Below, piece by piece: positions 17,611 to 24,028 of a DNA stretch of 25,109 nt. Below the pieces are notes generated by a model. The model was given only the letters and a program-made list of their open reading frames with translations. It had not been told where the DNA came from and did no database searches. A program made the translations under genes and the position numbers. The DNA comes from Flavobacteriales bacterium UBA2426 (GTDB lineage Bacteria > Bacteroidota > Bacteroidia > Flavobacteriales_F > PHOS-HE28). Every line of letters starts with the position of its first letter. Position 1 is the first letter of the stretch. The DNA is taken from NCBI GenBank assembly GCA_002342985.1, contig DDRC01000118.1, forward strand, positions 1-25,109, in the 5' to 3' direction.

Positions 17611-18057
17611 TCAGCTCACAACCAGTATCCGGATCGACCTTCCGTTCACCGTGACCACATCGCCGGTCCTCCTGCCGCGCAACGCTTGACCGATCGGTGA
17701 GGTGAGGGAGATGGCGTAGCAGGTTCCATTCGTCATATCCAACGCCCCCAGTCCGATGGCGACGAAGTAGGTCCCTTGGTCCGTGGTCACCAAGCTTCCG
17801 AAGCCCACGTGCTCGTGCACACGGTCCACGGGCACGCGCGCCAGTTCGTGCTGCATGGAACGCATGCTGACCAACCGGCCTTCGAGCTGGTCCAGTTCCT
17901 GCTGCATCATGGCGCGGCCCACTTCATGCTTGTCGCCCGCACTGCTCTTCGTGTCGCTGTTGCGTGCCTCCAGGGTGGCGGAGACTTCGTCCTGGAGCGC
18001 TGTGGCGCGCTGTTCAAGTACGATGCGCAGTTGAGCGACCAAGGCTGCTTTGTCCAT
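17611..18057 (-). CDS. GreA/GreB-family transcript elongation factor-like protein
   Basis: A 148-residue cytoplasmic protein. The N-terminal half (about 1-75) is a predicted coiled coil containing TKSSAGDKHEVGRAMMQQE, with acidic residues near the expected tip. The C-terminal half is the GreA/B FKBP-like domain: GFGSLVTTDQGTYFVAI, then ISLTSPIGQALRGRRTGDVV. True Gre factors enter the RNA polymerase secondary channel and stimulate cleavage of backtracked RNA. This shorter Bacteroidota version could do that or compete with it; homologues are often mislabelled 3-oxoacyl-ACP synthase. ATG at 18057 fits the family start, and CACCTTCG, a -7-like box, ends 4 bases before it. A much longer upstream open frame is not coding. 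Confidence 0.87.
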   Translation of the reverse strand: MDKAALVAQLRIVLEQRATALQDEVSATLEARNSDTKSSAGDKHEVGRAMMQQELDQLEGRLVSMRSMQHELARVPVDRVHEHVGFGSLVTTDQGTYFVAIGLGALDMTNGTCYAISLTSPIGQALRGRRTGDVVTVNGRSIRILVVS

Positions 18058-18061
18058 GGGG

Positions 18062-18069
18062 CGAAGGTG
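18062..18069 (-). promoter_or_regulatory. -7 promoter box for the GreA-type gene, predicted leaderless
   Basis: The minus strand reads CACCTTCG (TAnnTTTG with two changes), followed by CCCC and then the ATG. It is the weakest box of the three that sit exactly 4 bases before a start codon. Confidence 0.4.
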
Positions 18070-18110
18070 GGTGCTGCGACCACAGGTCGACCACCAGCGA
18101 CATGCCCATT

Positions 18111-18506
18111 TCAGCCCAACAGCCCCCGCAGCCTTGCCATCCACCACGGCGCCAATGCCGTCACGATCGGCACCAGCACCCAGATGCGCCCCTCCGTGAG
18201 GTCGTAGTCCAGCAGCAGTTCGGACCACGACTTCTTGAAGAGGAAGTGCCCGGCTCCGAACTCGAAGGCCAGTGTCAGGACCAACCAGAACACGCCGATG
18301 CCACAGGCCTGCTTCGCATTCGAAGGGCCGATCCAGCCGATGGCAAGCCAGGTGGCGCCCAGGATCAGCGCGCACAGCATCGCCGTGCTGATGGCCAGTC
18401 CTGCGGTTAGGCCAGTGAACGGGATGATGAACTTGAGGCGCACCGTGCCGTTCACGATGGCGAGCATCATCAGCAGGAACCAGAAGAAGAGGGCTTTCCA
18501 CCACAT
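18111..18506 (-). CDS. Small integral membrane protein of unknown function
   Basis: A 131-residue protein with four likely membrane segments: about residues 3-20, 30-58, 68-85 and 108-124. Conserved-looking polar positions are NGTVR (19-23) after the first segment, the GWIGPSN turn, LTLAFEFGAGH with a glutamate in or near the third segment, and a cytoplasmic-type stretch KKSWSELLLDYDLTEGRIW. I recall similar uncharacterised proteins in diverse bacteria but know no function. ATG at 18506 follows GACCTTTC (18520-18527 on the minus strand), a -7-like box 13 bases upstream. The gene diverges from the AraC-type regulator, and the 121-base gap includes several GGTC repeats (18524-18544) that may bind a regulator. 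Confidence 0.75.
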   Translation of the reverse strand: MWWKALFFWFLLMMLAIVNGTVRLKFIIPFTGLTAGLAISTAMLCALILGATWLAIGWIGPSNAKQACGIGVFWLVLTLAFEFGAGHFLFKKSWSELLLDYDLTEGRIWVLVPIVTALAPWWMARLRGLLG

Positions 18507-18627
18507 GGGGAGGTTTTTCGAAAGGTCGGTCGGTCCCTCGGTCCACGCCTAGTAGTCGATCGGGTGTTCGCAGCAGTTTGGGTCTGTCACGTTCAGCCCG
18601 ATCACCGTCGCCTCCCGATCTTTCGGC

Positions 18628-19845
18628 GTGCAACTGCTCGCGCTGGTCATCTTCGCCGCCGCCATCCAGGGGCTCTTCCTGGCCTACCTGCTGGTGAACC
18701 GTCACGGCGGCTCGCGCGAGCACCGGCTGCTGGCCGCACTGGTGGCGGTGATCTCCATCTCGCTCCTCGGACCGGTGCTGGGGCTGTCGGGCTACTTCCG
18801 ACAGTGGCCCCACCTGATCCGCATCGGCGATCCGCTGGTGCTGCTCTATGGGCCGCTGCTCTTCTTCCACGTGCAGGCCATCACGGGCCATGCCCGGGTG
18901 GGACAGGCCTGGCTGCACTTCCTGCCTTTCGTCGGCTATGTGCTCAGCCAGCTGCCCTTCTACCTGCTGAGCGGACCGGAAAAGGTGGCCTTCGGCGAGC
19001 AGGTGCTGCTCAGCGGGAAGCTGTCGCCGCCCGTGGCCGTGATCCTCAGCGTGCGCACCCTGCACATCCTGGGTTATACGGCCTGGTGTATCGCGCTCAT
19101 CGTGCGCTACCAGCGCGATCTGCGCGACCGCTTCTCCAACATCGAAGCCATCGACCTGCACCGCGCGCTCTTGCTGCTGCGGGTGTTCAGCGCCTTCAGC
19201 TTGGTGTCCATGGCCATCACCGGTGCCTGCATCTTCCTCCACGTCAACTTCGTGGTGCTCAATGGCATCATCGGACTGGTCCTGAGCGCCTGCATCTATG
19301 CCCTGGCCTACAGCACCTGGGGCCGTCCGCCTGCTCCGGAGCTTGTGCCATTGGTTCAGCCCATCCCTACCGCCCCGCCGGAACCGGCCTACCAACGGGT
19401 TCCTGACGATGACCCTGTGCCTGCAACGGAATCGTCCGATGCTCCGCTCCCTGCGTCCGGATCGCCGGGTGCAAGCACGGGTCGAAGCCGATTGCACCTC
19501 TCCAATGAGCAGTACGCGCCCTTGGCCGAGCGGCTCCGAACGGTCCTGGAGGGGGAGCTGGCCTATCTGGAAGGGGAACTCTCGCTGGCCCAGCTCAGCG
19601 ACCGGATCGGGGCACCAGCCTACCTCGTTTCCGAGGTGATCAGCCGGCACTACCAAGCCAGCTTCTTCGACACGGTGAACCGCCTTCGGGTGGAGGAGGT
19701 GAAGCGCCGCCTAACCGATCCGGCACATGCGCACCTGAGCATCCTGGGGGTGGCAATGGATTGCGGGTTCAACACCAAGAGCAGCTTCAACGCGGCCTTC
19801 AAGAAGCACACGGGACGGACGCCGTCCGAGTTCCGGAAGTCCTAG
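18628..19845 (+). CDS. Membrane-anchored AraC-family transcriptional regulator
   Basis: A 405-residue protein. The N-terminal half (about 1-225) holds about seven membrane segments, starting directly at MQLLALVIFAAAIQGLFLAYLLV. A proline-rich linker (about 228-290) leads to an AraC-type DNA-binding domain (about 300-405): LSLAQLSDRIGAPAYLVSEVI is the first helix-turn-helix, and ILGVAMDCGFNTKSSFNAAFKKHTGRTPSEFR the second with the family signature. Such proteins sense a signal in the membrane or periplasm and act on nearby promoters. Likely targets by position are the divergent membrane-protein gene and the outer-membrane protein gene at 19952, 106 bases downstream. The start is GTG at 18628, 3 bases after GATCTTTC (18617-18624), a -7-like box, so this mRNA may also be nearly leaderless. 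It ends in TAG. Confidence 0.93.
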   Translation: MQLLALVIFAAAIQGLFLAYLLVNRHGGSREHRLLAALVAVISISLLGPVLGLSGYFRQWPHLIRIGDPLVLLYGPLLFFHVQAITGHARVGQAWLHFLPFVGYVLSQLPFYLLSGPEKVAFGEQVLLSGKLSPPVAVILSVRTLHILGYTAWCIALIVRYQRDLRDRFSNIEAIDLHRALLLLRVFSAFSLVSMAITGACIFLHVNFVVLNGIIGLVLSACIYALAYSTWGRPPAPELVPLVQPIPTAPPEPAYQRVPDDDPVPATESSDAPLPASGSPGASTGRSRLHLSNEQYAPLAERLRTVLEGELAYLEGELSLAQLSDRIGAPAYLVSEVISRHYQASFFDTVNRLRVEEVKRRLTDPAHAHLSILGVAMDCGFNTKSSFNAAFKKHTGRTPSEFRKS

Positions 19846-19860
19846 AACAGCAGGAGGTAC

Positions 19861-19898
19861 GACCTTCGGAGAAATGGCGTCCGACCTTCAGGGAACGG
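19861..19898 (+). promoter_or_regulatory. Two direct repeats with a 22-base period: candidate operator
   Basis: GACCTTCGGAGAAATGG (19861-19877) and GACCTTCAGGGAACGG (19883-19898) are near-identical and start 22 bases apart, two helical turns. They lie just upstream of the -7-like box of the outer-membrane protein gene. Paired direct repeats with this period are typical of LytTR regulator sites, and a LytTR regulator is encoded at 21066-21827; the AraC-type regulator just upstream is an alternative binder. Confidence 0.45.
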
Positions 19899-19922
19899 TC
19901 GATGGAGGGGGTATGGCCGGGG

Positions 19923-19946
19923 GACTTTTGCCCCATCCCCCCCCCC
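19923..19946 (+). promoter_or_regulatory. -7-like box followed by a C10 tract
   Basis: GACTTTTG (19923-19930) resembles TAnnTTTG. Six bases later comes a run of ten cytosines (19937-19946), ending 5 bases before the ATG at 19952. The tract lies in the predicted leader and could vary in length by slippage. Confidence 0.45.
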
Positions 19947-19951
19947 AAGCC

Positions 19952-20536
19952 ATGTTCAGGCATTCCCTTCCCGCACTTGTTTCCCTGCTCCTGCTCACCC
20001 TGGCCCTGGTGCCCCGGGTCAAGGCCCAGGAGACCGCCCCGCGCATCCCCACCACCTTCGAACTGGAGGTGGATCCGCTGGCCTACCTCATGAACGGGTA
20101 TTCCGTCCATGCCATCTATGCGCCCGGGCACCTGCGCTTCGACCTGGGGGTCTATGGCCTGGAGTTGCCCGAGGGCCTGCGCACCAACGAAGGGTTCGGT
20201 ACCCGTCACAGCGGCTACGGCCTCAAGGTCAACTACTCCTTCCGCGGCATCAAGAGCCTCTTCGTGGGCGTGGGCACCGGGTACAGCACCGAGGAGGCCA
20301 CGCACCTGGAGAGCGGGGTCACCGCCACCGGCCATACCGTGGGCGTGGGTGTGCAGGTGGGCTACCGCTTCTTCCTGATGAAGGATGCGAACGGCCAGCC
20401 CCGCGGCCTCTACCTGGCCCCGTGGATCGGATTGGACCGCAACTTCCATGTGGACGAGGTGCAGTTCAATGGACTGGCGTACAAGCAGAGCGATTGGCAG
20501 CCCTTCCCCACGGTGCACATCGGTTACCGCTTCTGA
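19952..20536 (+). CDS. Outer-membrane beta-barrel protein, uncharacterised
   Basis: A 194-residue protein with a signal peptide (about 1-26, ending RVKAQ). The mature part alternates beta strands: FELEVDPLAYLMNGYSVH, LRFDLGVYGLELP, GYGLKVNYSF, LFVGVGTGYSTEE, TVGVGVQVGYRFFL, GLYLAPWIGLD. It ends in VHIGYRF, the aromatic-Phe end typical of outer-membrane barrels. It looks like a small barrel of about eight strands. No substrate or family name can be given. ATG at 19952 gives the signal peptide; the longer open frame upstream crosses the promoter region. It is followed 25 bases later by the DUF4260 gene, probably in the same transcript. The C10 tract and the 22-base-period repeats upstream suggest variable or regulated expression. 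Confidence 0.85.
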   Translation: MFRHSLPALVSLLLLTLALVPRVKAQETAPRIPTTFELEVDPLAYLMNGYSVHAIYAPGHLRFDLGVYGLELPEGLRTNEGFGTRHSGYGLKVNYSFRGIKSLFVGVGTGYSTEEATHLESGVTATGHTVGVGVQVGYRFFLMKDANGQPRGLYLAPWIGLDRNFHVDEVQFNGLAYKQSDWQPFPTVHIGYRF

Positions 20537-20561
20537 ACCAACCCTCCAACTCCTCACCGTC

Positions 20562-20936
20562 ATGAAGAAGCTCATCCTCCTCGAATCCATCGCCCTCTTC
20601 CTCGGCGCTTACGCGGCCACCCTGTTAGGCGGCAATCCCTGGTGGCTCTACCTCGTGTGGCTGCTCGCGCCCGACCTCAGCATGATCGGCTATGCCTTCG
20701 GGCCGCGCGTGGGCGCCATCACCTACAACCTGGCGCACCATCAGGCGATCGCGGTGATCGTGCTCGCACTGGGCGCCCTGCTGCACCACCCTCAGCTGCT
20801 CTTCGCCGGCTGGGTGCTGCTCGGCCACAGCGCCATGGACCGCATCTTCGGCTACGGGCTGAAGTACCCCGATGCCTTCAAGCACACCCACCTGGGCTGG
20901 ATCGGCGGGAACAGCGAAGCACCATCGAAGTCATGA
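20562..20936 (+). CDS. DUF4260 family membrane protein
   Basis: A 124-residue protein with about four hydrophobic segments (near 4-22, 27-45, 62-75 and 79-92) and no cleavable signal. Family features visible are LLAPDLSMIGYAFGPRVGAITYN in the middle, HHQAI, and the C-terminal block GHSAMDRIFGYGLKYPDAFKHTHLG with several histidines and an aspartate. DUF4260 proteins occur widely in bacteria, with no established function. The gene follows the outer-membrane protein gene by 25 bases and probably shares its promoter. It converges with the LytTR gene across a 129-base gap (20937-21065), where I see only a weak 5-pair hairpin around the stop codon and the palindrome TTGATCAA at 21022-21029. Confidence 0.88.
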   Translation: MKKLILLESIALFLGAYAATLLGGNPWWLYLVWLLAPDLSMIGYAFGPRVGAITYNLAHHQAIAVIVLALGALLHHPQLLFAGWVLLGHSAMDRIFGYGLKYPDAFKHTHLGWIGGNSEAPSKS

Positions 20937-21065
20937 CCGGCCATCTGTCGGTCCTGGCATAAAGCCGATCCGAAGGCTGGATGTCGTGGGTGCGCACTTC
21001 AGGTGTTCCATGGTGCGGAGCTTGATCAACTTGTGTGTCACGATCCGGCGTCATGCCCGATCGCA

Positions 21066-21827
21066 TCACTTCCCCATCCACAGCTTGAAGGCCATGGCCC
21101 CTTCGCGGCTCACGATCGTCTCCTTGTCCAGGGCCGGTTTCAGGATCACCTTCAGACGGCCGTTGAAGTGGTTGTGGATCTCCTGCACCGAGCGCACGTG
21201 GGCGATCACGGAGCGGTTGATCCGGTGGAAGTCTTGAGGGTCCAGCATGGTCTCCAGTTCCTCCAGCTTGTATTCCGCCACGAAGCGCCGACCATCCCAG
21301 GTGCGGAACAAGGTGATGCGGTCCTCGGCGTAGAAGTAGGCGATCTCCTCAATGCCGATGGCGATGAGCTTGTTCCCCTGCTTGGCGAGGAACCGTGTGC
21401 GGTACGCGCTCCGTCCTTGTTGCAGCTGCTCCAACAGCCGGTTGACGTCGATCGCGCCACCCCCGAACTGCGAGCGAAGCCTTGACAGCTTGTCCAGTGC
21501 GGCCTGCAGCTCCTCCTTGCGCACGGGCTTCAGCAGGTAGTCGATGCTGTTCACCTTGAAGGCCTGCAGCGCATACTCATCGTACGAGGTGGTGAACACC
21601 ACGGGCGCCGTGACCTCCACCTGCGTGAAGATCTCGAAGCATTGCCCGTCCGCGAGCTCGATGTCCATCAGGATAAGGTCCGGTGCCGGATGGGTGCCCA
21701 GCCATGCCACGCTGTCGCGGATGCTGGGGCAGATGGCCAGCACGCGATAGGCGGGGTCGATCTCATGCACCAGCGCGGCAAGGCGCTCCGCCCCGAGCTG
21801 TTCGTCCTCAATGATCAGGATGTCCAT
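21066..21827 (-). CDS. LytTR-type response regulator
   Basis: A 253-residue two-component regulator. The receiver domain (about 1-120) has the acidic pair Glu7/Asp8, the phosphate-accepting Asp55 in LILMDIELADG, TTSYDEYALQAF for the switch residues, and the conserved lysine in DYLLKPV. A linker of about 25 residues leads to the LytTR DNA-binding domain (about 145-250): FLAKQGNKLIAIGIEEIAYF, then DPQDFHRINRSVIAHVRSV and a basic strand GRLKVILKP. It pairs with the LytS-type histidine kinase encoded just upstream; the kinase stop and this ATG are 3 bases apart, so they are co-translated. Because the kinase frame is broken by a TAG, signal input to this regulator may be altered or lost. Confidence 0.95.
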   Translation of the reverse strand: MDILIIEDEQLGAERLAALVHEIDPAYRVLAICPSIRDSVAWLGTHPAPDLILMDIELADGQCFEIFTQVEVTAPVVFTTSYDEYALQAFKVNSIDYLLKPVRKEELQAALDKLSRLRSQFGGGAIDVNRLLEQLQQGRSAYRTRFLAKQGNKLIAIGIEEIAYFYAEDRITLFRTWDGRRFVAEYKLEELETMLDPQDFHRINRSVIAHVRSVQEIHNHFNGRLKVILKPALDKETIVSREGAMAFKLWMGK

Positions 21828-21830
21828 GGT

Positions 21831-22358
21831 TCATTCCCCCAGCAGGGGCAGGGTAACGCGGAAGTCCGATGCGGTCTCCTCTACCAGTACGGGCGGTGCC
21901 CCCAGCAGCCGGAAGCGCTCGGTGATGTTCACCAATCCCACCTTGTTGGAGTGCATGCGGCTGTTGCGGCGCTGCAGGTTGTTGTGCACTTCCAATCGGT
22001 CGTTGCCTGCGTTGCGGATCGTTACCGTGAGGGGCTGTGGTTCAGAGATCATATTGTGCTTCACCGTGTTCTCCACCAGCAGTTGCAGCGCCTGTGCGGG
22101 CAGGCGCCGGCCCAGCAGGTGCTCGTCCACTGCGATCTGCAGCACGAAGCCCTTGCCGAAGCGCGTCTTCAGCAGGTGCTCGTAGGAACGGATGAACTCC
22201 AGCTCATCCTCCAGGGAGCTCAGGTCGTGCTCGCGGCCGCGCAGCAGGTAGCGGTACACGCGGGAGAGCTCCTCCACGAACTGCTCGGCCCGCTTCGGGT
22301 CCGTGCGGATCAGGGCGCTCAGCGAGTTGAGGCTGTTGAAGAGGAAGTGCGGGTCCAC
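21831..22358 (-). CDS. Histidine kinase, catalytic part (after an in-frame stop)
   Basis: 175 residues beginning at a GTG inside the kinase motif VDPHFLFNSLNSL, whose histidine is the phosphorylated residue of LytS/His_kinase-type sensors. ELSRVYRYLLRG and DELEFIRSYEHLLKTRFG follow, then the ATP-binding part with QLLVENTVKHNM (N box) and the degenerate glycine region NKVGLVNITERFRLLG. It is in the same frame as the membrane part at 22377-22910, separated by one TAG and six sense codons. In intact homologues these are one protein. If the TAG is real, this half could be made only by readthrough or by restart at the GTG, and it would be soluble. It lies 3 bases upstream of the LytTR regulator gene. 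Confidence 0.85.
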   Translation of the reverse strand: MDPHFLFNSLNSLSALIRTDPKRAEQFVEELSRVYRYLLRGREHDLSSLEDELEFIRSYEHLLKTRFGKGFVLQIAVDEHLLGRRLPAQALQLLVENTVKHNMISEPQPLTVTIRNAGNDRLEVHNNLQRRNSRMHSNKVGLVNITERFRLLGAPPVLVEETASDFRVTLPLLGE

Positions 22359-22376
22359 CTGGCTCTTCAGGCTCTC

Positions 22377-22910
22377 CTAGCGGCTCTGCATGTGCAGCCG
22401 TTCCATCTCCTGCTTCTCGGCCAGCAGGCTGGCGTTGAGCTGTCCCGTATAGTTCAGTTCGAATACGCCCAGGACGATGATGCTGACCAGCACCGCGCCG
22501 AAGACGTGATTGACCCAGTTGAAGCCCAGCTCATCCAGGTCGCCCTGGAGGATCAGCTCTTCCGGGAAGTCGGAGGCCACGCTGGTGGCGAAGCAGAGCA
22601 GCAGCACGAACACGAAGGCCCCGCGGCGGCGGTTGAAGTTCTGGTCCGCCTGCGGGTAGCGGCGCTGATACCCTTGGATGATGGCGTAGGCACCGAAGAG
22701 CGTGATGCCCCAACGGCCGAGCGTGGTGAGCACCATCAGGAGCTCCTGGGTCGCGTTGGTACGGCTCCAATCGTAATCGCCGGTGAGGTTCAGCGCGGAG
22801 AGCAGGAGGATGATGATCAGCTTGAGCGCGAGCGGACGCCGCATGAACGGGAGGCTGCTGGGAGCGCCTCCGGTCATTCCACCCGATTGATCATGCGTTG
22901 CTGCGGCCAT
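22377..22910 (-). CDS. Histidine kinase, membrane sensor part, ending at a premature TAG
   Basis: 177 residues with four membrane segments (about 27-43, 57-77, 98-113 and 133-152), then the start of a coiled coil, ALLAEKQEMERLHMQSR-like, which ends abruptly at TAG (22377-22379). The next codons read ESLKSQVDPHFLFNSL in the same frame, so one stop cuts one gene. Homologues that I recall read R-Y-E-x-L-K at this point, so a TAC-to-TAG change is the simplest cause. TAG is used as a normal stop in at least four other genes here (vanZ, sirtuin, T9SS cargo, AraC), arguing against recoding. ATG at 22910 is preferred; a TTG three codons upstream and an ATG at 22877 are alternatives. CAACTTCG about 31 bases upstream may be the -7 box. 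Confidence 0.82.
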   Translation of the reverse strand: MAAATHDQSGGMTGGAPSSLPFMRRPLALKLIIILLLSALNLTGDYDWSRTNATQELLMVLTTLGRWGITLFGAYAIIQGYQRRYPQADQNFNRRRGAFVFVLLLCFATSVASDFPEELILQGDLDELGFNWVNHVFGAVLVSIIVLGVFELNYTGQLNASLLAEKQEMERLHMQSR

Positions 22911-23135
22911 GCGGGACAAGGACGGTGGTACACCGCGGCACGAAGTTGATCAGTCCGCCTGCAGGATGAAAGGACGCTCGACATGGATCGACATAAAGGC
23001 TGCATGGACCGCACCTTCCGCCGCTTGAACGCCGACCCTCTGGATACACCAGTCTTCGGGCGGTACCCCGCAGAGGACTGATGCAGCGACCCGTCCACTT
23101 CAGGCAGCGCTTTGTGCGGTTCACGTGGACTCCTA

Positions 23136-23166
23136 TTGGGCAGCGGTATGGGTGCGCGGAGGTTTG
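23136..23166 (+). promoter_or_regulatory. -33/-7 promoter for the exported protein and S41 protease pair
   Basis: TTG (23136-23138), a 20-base spacer, then GAGGTTTG (23159-23166). Both halves and the spacing fit the Bacteroidota promoter layout. The leader would be about 15-20 bases. GGTTT (23161-23165) and AAACC (23174-23178) form a small inverted repeat over the -7 box and start site, possibly an operator. Confidence 0.5.
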
Positions 23167-23185
23167 CATCCGTAAACCAAGCGCC

Positions 23186-24028
23186 ATGCACCGGCACCTC
23201 CTGCTCACGATCCTCTTCACCGTCCTGTCCCTGCTGCGGTCCCAGGCCCAGCAAGGCTACTTCCAATTGACCCCGGGCCTCGATCGGCTGCTTGTGCGCG
23301 ATCGTCAGGTCGGCGATCTGGTGCACCGCGCCGACCTTGCCCGCCTTGGCTTCACTTATGCGCACACCGGCCCCAAGGGTGATTGGGTCTTTCACCTCGC
23401 CTACGGCAGGGGCCTGCTGGCACCCACCTCCACCGGGGCACGCACCAAGCTCTTCCGCACCTGGAACTGGGATGGTAGCGTCACCGATGAACCGATCCCC
23501 ATGGACCGCCCGATGTGGATGGCCGAACTGCGCGTGGCGCGCACCTTCCATGCGGGCCCGCAGGTGGATGGCAACGGCTGGTACTTCGGACCGGCCTTGG
23601 GCTGGACCGCCAACCGGCCGCAAGGCTTCGCCCCCGTGGGCCAGATGGCCTGCGCCACCTTCGATGGCCTGATCGGAAGGGCGTACGTGTCCGGGCGTCA
23701 CAGGATAAACGCTGAGTTCTCGCTCACCCTCGTCGCGCTCATGACCCGTGAGCCCTGGTCGCGGTCGGTCTCCGTGCCCGGCAACATGGGCCGCATCACT
23801 TCCTTCTTCGACAGCGGCACCACCTGGGCCGCGCCCTGGCAGCTGTTCCAGGCGCAGCTTGACCTGCGCTACGCCTACCAGCTCTCCACGCGGTTCGCGA
23901 TCGGCCTCGGGGTGCACATCGGTTACCTGAACGATGCCGAACGCGATGGGCTCGATCACCCCGCCCAACTGCGCCTCTTCCACCGCCGCCTCGAAGCAGC
24001 CCTGACCCACAACCTCCTCAAGCGATGA
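23186..24028 (+). CDS. Exported protein of unknown function, probably outer-membrane
   Basis: A 280-residue protein with a signal peptide (about 1-22, ending RSQAQ). The mature part looks beta-rich: ARLGFTYAHTGPKGDWVFHLAYGRG, WYFGPALGWTAN, INAEFSLTLVALM, AQLDLRYAYQLSTRFAIGLGVHIGYL. These strands and the aromatic content suggest an outer-membrane barrel or lipid-interacting beta protein, but the C-terminus (LTHNLLKR) lacks the usual terminal aromatic residue. I do not recognise a family. ATG at 23186 is chosen for the signal peptide and its position just after the promoter at 23136-23166. Its stop overlaps the ATG of the S41 protease gene (ATGA), so the two are translationally coupled and probably work together. 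Confidence 0.78.
   Translation: MHRHLLLTILFTVLSLLRSQAQQGYFQLTPGLDRLLVRDRQVGDLVHRADLARLGFTYAHTGPKGDWVFHLAYGRGLLAPTSTGARTKLFRTWNWDGSVTDEPIPMDRPMWMAELRVARTFHAGPQVDGNGWYFGPALGWTANRPQGFAPVGQMACATFDGLIGRAYVSGRHRINAEFSLTLVALMTREPWSRSVSVPGNMGRITSFFDSGTTWAAPWQLFQAQLDLRYAYQLSTRFAIGLGVHIGYLNDAERDGLDHPAQLRLFHRRLEAALTHNLLKR

Noticed and set aside
17611..19656. A 681-codon minus-strand frame covering the GreA-type gene and running opposite the AraC-type gene
   Set aside because: Only its last 148 codons have family signatures. The rest is low-complexity antisense to the AraC-type regulator, and a -7-like box lies just before the internal ATG at 18057.
20935..20953. Hairpin GACCG/CGGTC around the DUF4260 stop codon as a terminator
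   Set aside because: The stem has only 5 sure pairs and a 9-base loop, with no T-run; such stems are expected by chance at this GC content.
21022..21029. Palindrome TTGATCAA between the DUF4260 and LytTR genes as an operator
   Set aside because: The same 8-mer occurs inside ruvA near 8423, and here it lies between two gene ends, a poor place for an operator.
22377..22379. Amber codon reassignment as the explanation of the TAG in the kinase gene
   Set aside because: The vanZ, sirtuin, small T9SS cargo and AraC-type genes all end at TAG at the expected family length, so TAG is a normal stop here.
21642..22949. A 435-codon plus-strand frame opposite the LytTR regulator and kinase
   Set aside because: It is antisense to two recognisable genes and its protein is Gln/Val/His-rich without domain features.
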